Of a stretch of 64,000 bases of DNA, positions 27,254-35,807 are shown piece after piece. The position numbers were made by a program, and so were the translations under genes. How positions within the stretch are numbered: position 1 is the first letter of the stretch; every line of letters starts with the position of its first letter. Origin of the DNA: AP-15 sp963700195 (GTDB lineage Bacteria > Pseudomonadota > Alphaproteobacteria > ATCC43930 > CGMCC-115725); the NCBI GenBank assembly GCA_963700195.1, contig CAVOWQ010000016.1:1-64000 (forward strand), written 5' to 3'. The notes under the pieces are model-generated. The model was not told the DNA's origin. It made no database searches and was given only the letters and a program-made list of their open reading frames with translations.

Positions 27254-30118
27254 TTACTTCTCCTCGGCGACGGCAAAATCGCGCACCGCTCGCGGCTTGA
27301 GGAAGACGGGATGCTGCTGATCCTTGGTCAGCTTGGCGACATCCTCTTCCAGCCAACTGTCCAGGAAATTCACGGTGATCCGGCCGTTGCGGTAATATTC
27401 CGGGTCGGCCTTGCCGTTCAGCGCCTCGATCAGCGCCTTGGTAAAGGCACCGTGACCCCACTCGTCCCGCTCAACGGCAAACTCCCCCCCGGTCGAGGCT
27501 GCGAACACCACGAGCCCGTTTTCGTCGCTCGACAGCGCGTTTGCTACTCCGTTGATGTCGGGCAAGGCTGCGCCGCTGACCGAGACGCTGCCCGAATGGC
27601 AGGTGTCGAAGAAGAAGAGCGCCTTGCCTGCCACCCGCGATAGGGTCTTTGCCAGCTCGCTGTTCGGCAGACCCGTCATTTTCAAATTGTTGGGATCGCT
27701 GTCCTGCGCGAGAAAATAGTATTCCCCGAACTTGTCGTTCATGCCGTGGCCTGCCAGGAACACCATCGCCACATCGTTTTTCGTCGTCGTGTCCTCGAGC
27801 CACTCGAGGCCTTTCAGGATCCCGTCCCGCGTCGCCTCTGCGTCCAGCAACAGCTTGGGCACCACCTCGCGGTAGAGACCGCCCTCTTGTCGCTTGAACG
27901 CCGCTACCACACCCGCCGCATCATTCGCCGCAAAGCGCAGTTTGAGAGTGTCGTCGCGATAGGCGCTAACCCCGACCGCCAGCAGGTAAAGCTTCCCATT
28001 CGGCGCGGCGTGCGGCCTCTCGCCTTTCCATACCACTTTGACATTCGCCGCCTCGCCCGCCCGCTCCCCGGCCCGCGGGATCAAGCTTATCGTCTCATCC
28101 TGCCCGAGCGGGACCACGATGCTCCCTTCGCGCTCCGCCCCGGGAGCAGCCGGGCCATCTTCCAGCCGCACCGCGCCCCGTTCTCCTTCGAGCGGCCGAC
28201 CGTCGATCTGCACCTGGACGGCGGTCACCTTTTCGCCCGAGGGCGAGCGGACGACGTACCGCACCTCGACCGTCGACCCGCTCACTGCCTCCCCTTCGCG
28301 GGGTGACAGGATCGTCACGACCGGCGGCAATGGCGGAGGGGTCCTCGGTGCGGCGCGGGAGGCGGTCAGGCTCAGCGCCTCCTCGATGTCGAGGGTGCGC
28401 AATACCGCGCCGACCGCCGCCGGCCGGTAGAACTGCTCGCGAAACCGGCTCGCCGGAAACCAGTCGGCAGCGTTGTCGAAACCCCGGTCGACATGCCAGC
28501 CGATCAGATCTTCACCGCCCGGCGAGGCGTCGTAGTATCCCGCGGGCGTAAACAGGACCCATCGCCTACCGTCGCGATCCGGGAACAAGGTCAGCAGCCG
28601 CTTCCCATCCTTGTAGCGGTACCAGCGGATCGTTCCATTCCCGAGCGCGGCAACTGCCAGGCGGCCATCCCCGCTGATGTCGACGGCCCAGACAGGACTG
28701 GGCACCCGCTCCCGCCAGATCTCCTTGCCGTCACTGCTGAAACGACGCACGTACCATTCGGTGCCGAGCGCAAAGGATTGCCGGTCGCGAGCAATGGCGA
28801 GACTGCGAGAGGTTTCGTCTTTCTCGAGCGCGAGAGGTTTGCCGGCGAGCGTCGGCGCGCCTTCGTTTTGCCAACCTCGCACGGGCAGGCTCGCCGTATC
28901 GGCCGAGATCATGTCGCCGGGCGCGCTTGCCGTATTGAGGGTTCGAGCATCGGCATCGAACCAGACCGGCTTGCGGCCACCCTTTTCGAGGCCGAAGGCA
29001 ACGTGTGCTCCGTCCGACGACAAGCGCAGTTTCTCGATTTGCCCGCGAAGATCGGCGATATCTGGCTCACGGTAGAGGATCCGGCTCTGTCGTGCGTCGT
29101 AGCGGCCGATGGCCGGGTCCGCCGTGACATAGACAAAGCCGCCGTCGGTGAGCGCAACGATCCCCATGACCGTCCCGTCTGCGGCCGCGAGCGTCGCCCG
29201 CTTCGCCCAGCGGCTATCGGTCCAATGGAAAATCGGTGACCCGGTAGCGGCAGACCAATGGGTTCCGCCGGCGAGCAGCGTTCCGTCCGCGGCCCACGCG
29301 ACTTGGCCGAGGTTGCCGCCCACCAGACCTGAAACATTGGCGGCGGCGACGCGACGCAGCTGCGGAACCGAAAGAACATCGACATTGAGCGTGTCGCTGT
29401 AACCGACGGCGAGCGCATTGGCATTCGGAGAGAAAGCTACACTATCCGGACGTGCACCCGCCGGCGCCTTCGCTTTCGCGACCGGCTGGAGATCGGAATC
29501 GTAAAGGCGTACATTCCCGTCGAACGCCGCCACCGCCAGCCTCCCGGAGCCGTCGAAGGCGAGGCCATAGACCGGGCCTGCGTAATCGACATCCCGCGAA
29601 ATTTCGCGCCACTCAGTCGTCTCGAATAGGCGGATCCCGTTCGCTCCAAGGAGTCCGGCGGCGACGCGGCGCCCGTCCGGCGACCAAGCGAGCCGATTGA
29701 CGGCTTCGGGAAGCCCGCCGACACGCTTTACGAGCCGGCCCGTCGCGGCGTCGAACACGTAGAAGCTGCTTCCCTGTTCTCGCTCGAACCCCGTCGAGCC
29801 TCCGGTCACGATGAGACGGGCATTCGGCGAAATAGCTACGGTGAAAAGTCGCCCTTCTGCGCCTGGCCCAATCTCCGGGCGCAATACTCGGATCAGCTCG
29901 CCGGTCGCCAACGACCATAGGCGCGCCGTCCTGTCGTCCGACACGGTAACCAGTACTTTCCCGGCGGCATCGACTGCGGCGGCCCGGATAGGCCCAGTGT
30001 GCATGCCCGTCTCAAGGCGCAAGATCGGCCGAACTTGGGGCGGTTCCTGCGCCGGCGCGGCTACTGTCGACACCAGCGCCAGCGCGGCGATGCCAAGAAT
30101 TCGCAATCTCCCAATCAT
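27254..30118 (-). CDS. Secreted WD40-repeat protein with C-terminal caspase domain
   Basis: 954 residues. Signal peptide GRLRILGIAALALVSTVAA; then beta-propeller repeats over about residues 30-520 (for example HTGPIRAAAVDAAGKVLVTV, SDDRTARLWSLATGELIRVL); an Ig-like beta segment near residues 600-680 (VVTILSPREGEAVSGSTVEV); and a caspase domain over about 710-945 with LYLLAVGVSAYRDD, FLAGHGMNDKFGEYYF (His ~790) and FFFDTCHSGSVSV (Cys ~838). The catalytic dyad is intact. The propeller is a likely recognition part. ATG 30118 has a weak ribosome site. Stop lies 20 bases from that of the metacaspase gene on the other strand. Confidence 0.88.
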   Translation of the reverse strand: MIGRLRILGIAALALVSTVAAPAQEPPQVRPILRLETGMHTGPIRAAAVDAAGKVLVTVSDDRTARLWSLATGELIRVLRPEIGPGAEGRLFTVAISPNARLIVTGGSTGFEREQGSSFYVFDAATGRLVKRVGGLPEAVNRLAWSPDGRRVAAGLLGANGIRLFETTEWREISRDVDYAGPVYGLAFDGSGRLAVAAFDGNVRLYDSDLQPVAKAKAPAGARPDSVAFSPNANALAVGYSDTLNVDVLSVPQLRRVAAANVSGLVGGNLGQVAWAADGTLLAGGTHWSAATGSPIFHWTDSRWAKRATLAAADGTVMGIVALTDGGFVYVTADPAIGRYDARQSRILYREPDIADLRGQIEKLRLSSDGAHVAFGLEKGGRKPVWFDADARTLNTASAPGDMISADTASLPVRGWQNEGAPTLAGKPLALEKDETSRSLAIARDRQSFALGTEWYVRRFSSDGKEIWRERVPSPVWAVDISGDGRLAVAALGNGTIRWYRYKDGKRLLTLFPDRDGRRWVLFTPAGYYDASPGGEDLIGWHVDRGFDNAADWFPASRFREQFYRPAAVGAVLRTLDIEEALSLTASRAAPRTPPPLPPVVTILSPREGEAVSGSTVEVRYVVRSPSGEKVTAVQVQIDGRPLEGERGAVRLEDGPAAPGAEREGSIVVPLGQDETISLIPRAGERAGEAANVKVVWKGERPHAAPNGKLYLLAVGVSAYRDDTLKLRFAANDAAGVVAAFKRQEGGLYREVVPKLLLDAEATRDGILKGLEWLEDTTTKNDVAMVFLAGHGMNDKFGEYYFLAQDSDPNNLKMTGLPNSELAKTLSRVAGKALFFFDTCHSGSVSVSGAALPDINGVANALSSDENGLVVFAASTGGEFAVERDEWGHGAFTKALIEALNGKADPEYYRNGRITVNFLDSWLEEDVAKLTKDQQHPVFLKPRAVRDFAVAEEK

Positions 30119-30201
30119 CTCTGAAATGCCCGACCTGACTATGCCGCCCTAATCTGACATAACATGTTACATTTAGCGACATTTTGCACGTAGACAGGGA
30201 T

Positions 30202-30888
<687 letters not shown>

Positions 30889-30895
30889 TGCAGAA

Positions 30896-32141
30896 TCACT
30901 CGTAGCGCAGAGCTTCGACCGGGTCGAGCCGGGCGGCGCGCCAGGACGGGTAGAGAGTGGCGAGGAAGGAGAGGGCGAGCGCCATGATCACGACGGCGGC
31001 GACCTCGCCGGTGTCGATGCGCGCCGGAATGCGGGTGAAGAAATAGATCTCGGCGGCAAACAGATCGGTGCCGATGATTTTTTGGATTGCTTGCCGGATC
31101 GCTTCGATGTTGTCGGTGAAGACGAGCCCGAGGACAAATCCGGCGACGGTGCCGATGACCCCGATGCTGGCGCCGCTCAGCACAAAGATGCGCAGGATCA
31201 TGCCGCGCGAGGCCCCCATCGTGCGCAGGATCGCGATGTCGCGCCCCTTGTCCTTCACCATCATGATCATGCTGGAGATGATGTTGAACGCGGCGACGAC
31301 GATGATCAATGTCAGGATCAGGAACATCACGTTGCGCTCGATCTCGACCGCGTTGAACAGGCTCGAATTGGCCTGCTGCCAGTCGACGATCCGCACACGG
31401 CCGGCGAGTGCGGCGGCAATCAGCCGGCGCTGCTCGCGCACCCGGTCGGGGTCGGCGGTGAAGACTTCGAGGCTGGAGACCGCCTCGGGCAGGCGGAAGA
31501 ACAGCTGCGCCGCGTCGAGCGGCGCGTAGATGAAGCTGTTGTCGTATTCGTACATGCCGACATTGAACAGCGCGACGACATGGTAGGTCTTGACCCGCGG
31601 CATCGTGCCGAAGGCGGTGGCGGTCCCCTCCGGCGAAAGCAAGGTGATCGGGCTGCCGACGGCGAGCCCGAGCCGGCGCGCCAGCCGGTCGCCGACCGCG
31701 ACGCCGTCGTCGCTGAAATCGGCGAGCGAGCCCTGGATGATGTGGTCCGCCAGCAGCGGCAATGAGCGCAAATCGTCAGGCCGGATGCCGCGCACCAGCG
31801 CGCCCGCCGCACCGCCCTCCGAGGTCGCCATGACCTGACCTTCGACGATCGGGGTGACGCCGCGTGACCCCGGGAATGTCGCGGACCTTCTGCGCCGCGG
31901 CATCGAAATCGCCGAGCCCGCCGCTCAGCGCGTAGACCCCGAGATCGCCGTTGAGGCCGAGGATGCGGGCGAGCAGATCGGCGCGAAACCCGTTCATCAC
32001 CGACATGACGATGATCAGCGTGGCGACGCCGAGCGCGATGCCGAGCAGCGAAAAGATCGCGATGACCGACACGAACCCTTCCTGCCGCCGCGCCCGCAAA
32101 TAGCGGAACGCGACCATCCGCTCGAAGGCGCCGAAGATCAC
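30896..32141 (-). CDS. lolC: Lipoprotein-releasing permease (LolC/LolE type), one frameshift
   Basis: About 415 residues. N-terminal part MVAFRYLRARRQEGFVSVIA and first helix SLLGIALGVATLIIVMSVMN; the frame changes near 31860 (after RDIPGV) and the protein continues as TPIVEGQVMA, with a large periplasmic domain and three C-terminal helices including IISSMIMMVKDKGRDIAILR and FLATLYPSWRAARLDPVEAL. GTG 32141 has GGGAG before it; ATG 32117 is the alternative. A single-base insertion in an essential gene points to an assembly indel. One permease gene serves both LolC and LolE roles in many alphaproteobacteria. Confidence 0.87.
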
Positions 32142-32159
32142 CGGCTCCCGTCGGAAGTG

Positions 32160-32275
32160 CCCCTCACCCTCCCGCTGACGCGGGCCCCTCCCTCTCCCCG
32201 CTGAAGCGGGGCGAGGGGCTATGAGTTCCCCCTCGCCCCGCTTGCGGGGAGAGGGTTGGGGTGAGGGGCAGTCAG
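32160..32275. repeat. REP-like palindromic intergenic repeat
   Basis: Dense inverted repeats of the type CCTCGCCCCGCTTGCGGGGA with CCCCGCTGAAGCGGGGCGAG, flanked by pyrimidine/purine-rich CCCTCACCCTCCC and GGGTTGGGGTGAGGGGC. Both strands encode the familiar PSPQPSPRKRGEG/PHPNPLPASG nonsense peptides, a hallmark of the extragenic repeat common in alpha- and gammaproteobacteria. It lies between proS and the permease gene and forms the last codons of proS. Confidence 0.75.
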
Positions 32276-33582
32276 CCGATTGAGCGCCGCTTCGACCGAG
32301 ACGTCGCGCCGCTCGCCGGAGCGGCGGTGCTTCATCTCGACCGTGCCGGCGGCGAGGCCGCGCGGGCCGATGACGAGCTGGTCGGGCAGGCCGATCAGGT
32401 CCATCGTCGCGAATTTGGCGCCCGGGGATTCGTCGCGGTCGTCGTAGAGCACCTCGATCCCGGCGGCGAGCAGCTTGCCGTAGAGGTCGTCGGCGGCCTC
32501 GCGGCAGCGCTTGTCGGCCGGGCGCAGATTGATCAGGCCGACGCGGAACGGCGCGACGCTCTCCGGCCAGATGATCCCGGCATCGTCGTGGTTGGCTTCG
32601 ATCAGTGCGCCGACGAGGCGCGACACGCCGATGCCGTAGGAACCCATCTCGAGCGCGCACCGCCGCGCCGTCGGGACCGGATGACAAGGCGCCCATCGGT
32701 CGCGAATACTTGTCGCCGAAGTAGAAGATCTGGCCGACCTCGATGCCGCGCGCAGTCACGAGTTCCGTCGCCGGGATCGGGCAGCTGGCTGGGATCGTGC
32801 TTCTCGTCGGTCGCGGCATAGGAAGCGGCGTCCAGTGTCGAAAAATCGGTTCGAGATCGCCCCGATAATCGACTTCGACGACAGGAATGTCGGTCTCGAG
32901 CCAGCGGCGGTCGAAAAACACGTCGCTCTCACCGGTATCGGCGAGGATGATGAATTCATGGCTGAGATCGCCGCCGATCGGCCCGGTATCGGCCCGCATC
33001 GGGATCGCCTTCAGCCCCATGCGGGCGAAGGTGCGCAGATAGGCGACGAACATCTTGTTGTAGGACTGCTTCGCGCTCGGCGGCGTCGAGGTCGAAGCTG
33101 TAGGCGTCCTTCATCAGGAACTCGCGCCCGCGCATCACGCCAAAGCGCGGCCGCACCTCGTCGCGGAATTTCCACTGGATGTGGTAGAGCATCTTCGGCA
33201 GGTCGCGATAGCTCTTGATCGAGGCGCGGACGATCTCGGTCACCTGCTCCTCGTTGGTCGGCCCGTACAGCATCTCGCGGTCGTGCCGGTCGCGGATGCG
33301 CAGCATCTCCTTGCCGTAATCGTCGTAGCGCCCGCTCTCCCGCCACAGCTCGGCCGGCTGCACGGTCGGCATCAGGATCTCCTGCGCCCCGGCGCGGTCC
33401 TGCTCCTCGCGCACGATCTGCTCGACCTTTTTGAGGACGCGCAGGCCGAGCGGCAGCCACGAATAGATGCCGGCGCTCGACTGGCGGATCATCCCGGCGC
33501 GCAGCATCAGCCGGTGCGAGACGATCTGCGCCTCGCTCGGATTATCACGCAGCAGCGGCAGGAAATATTCGGAAAGACGCAT
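32219..33582 (-). CDS. proS: Prolyl-tRNA synthetase, with frameshifts
   Basis: Class-II synthetase charging tRNA-Pro. ATG 33582 gives MRLSEYFLPLLRDNPSEAQI; class-II motif 2 LYHIQWKFRDEVRPRFGVMR and motif 3 GSYGIGVSRLVGALIEANHD are clear, followed by the anticodon-binding domain (GLINLRPADKRCREAADDLY, DDRDESPGAKFATMDLIGLP). Length ~440 codons is the short alphaproteobacterial form lacking the editing insert. Frame changes occur near 33070, 32835, 32800 and 32690. As the gene is essential these are probably assembly indels. The last ~15 codons run into the REP-like repeat. Confidence 0.88.
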
Positions 33583-33734
33583 CAAACCTCACCCCGGCGA
33601 TCGGGCGGCGCACTCTAGGGAAGAGAACGGGGCGTGTCCATCGACCCGCCGGCCGGTTCGCGGAAGCGGCGACCTCACCACAAATTTCCTTAAAATTCGC
33701 GTGACGGCGGCCGATCCGACGTGAGTAATGATCA

Positions 33735-33822
33735 CTTCTCGTGCAGGCAGGCATGCCGGCCCGAGTTTAGGGAGGAACCGACTACCGAGAAGAGGCAGGC
33801 GTCACGCCTGCCTCTTTGGCTT
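33735..33822 (+). promoter_or_regulatory. Candidate attenuator leader RNA upstream of the aminotransferase
   Basis: CTTCTCG (33735-33741) pairs perfectly with CGAGAAG (33786-33792), enclosing a small GGCATGCC hairpin and a purine-rich GGGAGGAACC. AGGCAGGC (33745-33752) repeats the 5' arm of the terminator that follows (33793-33800), so it can pair with the terminator's 3' arm GCCTGCCT (33806-33813) and prevent its formation. Such mutually exclusive pairing is the hallmark of a riboswitch or attenuator. The class is unknown to me. A free-standing small RNA is the alternative. Confidence 0.45.
33791..33822 (+). terminator. Rho-independent terminator in the leader
   Basis: AGAGGCAGGCG, loop TCA, CGCCTGCCTCT: eleven perfect base pairs, followed by TTGGCTTTT. 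It points at the aminotransferase, whose start lies about 95 bases downstream, and no gene on this strand ends just before it. Confidence 0.75.
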
Positions 33823-33915
33823 TTCGTGATACCCTCGACTAACCCTACCGCAGGACGCGGGTCGGACGCGCGTGCGGTATATAGACGGCACACGGAAAGG
33901 AATTGGAGAACGAAG

Positions 33916-35097
33916 ATGGCGGTCAGTCGTGGGTACCATTTCTATCAAAATCCCGGGCCGACCAATATCCCGGACCGCGTCTTGCGGGCGATGGACCGCG
34001 GGGCGATCGACTTCACCGCTGCGCAGTTCAAGGCGATTGCCGAGGAATGCTTCGCCGGCCTGAAGCGCGTGTTCAAGACCGACCAGACGATTCTCTCCTA
34101 TACCGCCTCCGGACACGGCGCCTGGGAGGCGGCGCTGGTCAATCTGTTCTCGCCCGGCGACAAGGTGCTGGTCGTCGAAAGCGGCTATTTCTCGCTCAAT
34201 TGGGGCATGCGGGCCGAAGCATTCGGGCTCGAAGTCGAGACATTGCCCAACGACTGGCGCAGCGCCGTCAGCCCGGCCAAGCTCGAAAGCCGGCTGCGCG
34301 AGGACCGCGAGCATGCGCTGAAGGCGGTGCTGGTGGTGCACAACGAGACCTCGACCGGGGTGCTCAACGACATAGCCGGCTTGCGGCGCGCGATCGACGC
34401 CGCCAAACACCCGGCGCTGTTTCTCGTCGACGTGATCTCGTCCCTGGCGTCGATGGATTTCCGCATGGACGAATGGGGCGTCGACGTCGTGGTCGCCGGC
34501 TCGCAGAAGGGGCTGATGCTGCCGACCGGAATGGCCTTTACCGGGGTCAGCACCCGCGCCATCGCCGCCAGCGCCGAAGCCAAGCTGCCGCGGGTCTATT
34601 GGGATTGGCGGCGGCTGCTCGGCGAAGCCTCGCAGGCCTATTGGAACGGCACCGCGCCGGTGCATTTCTTCTACGGACTGCAAGAAGCGCTGCGCATGAT
34701 CGAGGAAGAGGGTCTCGACAACATCTTTGCGCGCCATCATCGCCTCGCCGAGGCAACGCGGCGCGCGGTGCGCGTCTGGCGGCAGAACGACGGACCCGAG
34801 ATCTTCGCCATCGACCCGCGGGCCCAATCCGACTCGATCACCGCCGTGCAGGTGCCCGAGGGCTATGATGCCGACAAAGTCCGCCAGCTCTGCCTCGACA
34901 AGTTCAACGTGTCGCTCGGCGGCGGGCTCGACCGGCTCAAGGGCCACGTCTTCCGCATCGGCCATCTCGGCGATCTGAACGAGCCGATGATCCTCGGCGC
35001 CCTCGCCGCGGTTGAAATGGCGCTCGAACTCTCCGGCGTGCCGCACGGCAAGGGCGGCGTCGCCGCCGCGATGGATTACCTTGTGGCGGCCGAGTAG
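33916..35097 (+). CDS. Class-V aminotransferase, serine/alanine-glyoxylate type
   Basis: 393 residues, PLP-dependent. ATG 33916 follows TTGGAGAA; upstream in-frame codons back to 33721 cross the terminator hairpin and are not coding. Motifs: YQNPGPTNIPDRVLRAMDRG, TASGHGAWEAALVNLFSPGD, VVHNETSTGVLNDIAGLR, LVDVISSLASMDFRMDEWGV, VVAGSQKGLMLPTGM (PLP lysine) and HVFRIGHLGDLNEPMILGAL. These fit serine- or alanine-glyoxylate aminotransferases of methylotrophs and rhizobia, cytoplasmic enzymes linking glyoxylate to glycine. A candidate regulatory leader lies upstream. Confidence 0.85.
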   Translation: MAVSRGYHFYQNPGPTNIPDRVLRAMDRGAIDFTAAQFKAIAEECFAGLKRVFKTDQTILSYTASGHGAWEAALVNLFSPGDKVLVVESGYFSLNWGMRAEAFGLEVETLPNDWRSAVSPAKLESRLREDREHALKAVLVVHNETSTGVLNDIAGLRRAIDAAKHPALFLVDVISSLASMDFRMDEWGVDVVVAGSQKGLMLPTGMAFTGVSTRAIAASAEAKLPRVYWDWRRLLGEASQAYWNGTAPVHFFYGLQEALRMIEEEGLDNIFARHHRLAEATRRAVRVWRQNDGPEIFAIDPRAQSDSITAVQVPEGYDADKVRQLCLDKFNVSLGGGLDRLKGHVFRIGHLGDLNEPMILGALAAVEMALELSGVPHGKGGVAAAMDYLVAAE

Positions 35098-35291
35098 CCG
35101 CCTACCGGCTGCTGGGCGCGTTGCCCGATATCAAATCGGCCGACGCTGTATTCGCTGAACGCAATTACTTCCAAATTTTCGGGATTTTTGCCGAAAGTGA
35201 ATGGACCTCCCAGCTAGCCTCCGCCACAATCATCTCCGTGCGGCATGTGCCGCAGAGCTGTCGGCCGCACAATTCGACGCGGAGGTGACAG

Positions 35292-35767
35292 ATGAACGCA
35301 CGACATCTCAGATGGGCGAGACTCGGCGCGCTCGGCCTGCTTGCTTGCTGGCTGCGCTCCGCAGCCGCAGGTGGCAACCTCGCAGGCGCAACTTCCGCCG
35401 GTCGAACCCGGGATGGCGAGGGTGTGGTTTTTTCGTCAGGCCGATCCGCCGGGGGGCAATGTCTATGCGGCGGATCCGATAGTTTACGCGAATGGCGTAC
35501 CGGTTGGTCAGATCGCAGCAGGGAACCGCCTTTTTCCACAATTTCCCGCCGGGAAAGTACCGGTTTACGGTCCAGTCCTACGGAACCCCGACTCCCGAAC
35601 ACGACACCCTGCAGCTCGTGCCGGGAACCGACGCTTACGTGCAGGTTCAATGGCAAGCCAACTGGGAAACAGGCCACACGGGAGGTAGCAGCTTTACCGT
35701 CCAAACCTCCTCACCAGAGGTGGCGCAGCAGTATCTCCCGACGCTGACCAATCTCGGCCAACGCTGA
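35292..35767 (+). CDS. DUF2846-like lipoprotein, two frameshifts
   Basis: ATG 35292 after GGAGGTGA. Signal RWARLGALGLLAC joins (one base, near 35345) to LAGCAPQPQVATSQAQLPP with the lipobox Cys, then ARVWFFRQADPPGGNVYAAD and PIVYANGVPVGQIAAG; near 35520 another one-base change leads to AFFHNFPPGKYRFTVQSYGT and VQVQWQANWETG. This is the pattern of DUF2846-type lipoproteins, about 155 residues with a beta-sandwich. Function unknown. Convergent with the DUF2339 gene. Confidence 0.6.
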
Positions 35768-35807
35768 TCCCCGGCAAAACCTGGGTCGCCGGGCCTGGCC
35801 TCACTTC

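Noticed and set aside
32160..32275. CRISPR-like repeats
   Set aside because: Inverted rather than evenly spaced direct repeats and no spacers; the pattern is that of a REP element.
33721..33915. N-terminal extension of the aminotransferase from 33721
   Set aside because: It would be translated through an eleven-pair terminator, is not protein-like, and a ribosome site precedes ATG 33916.
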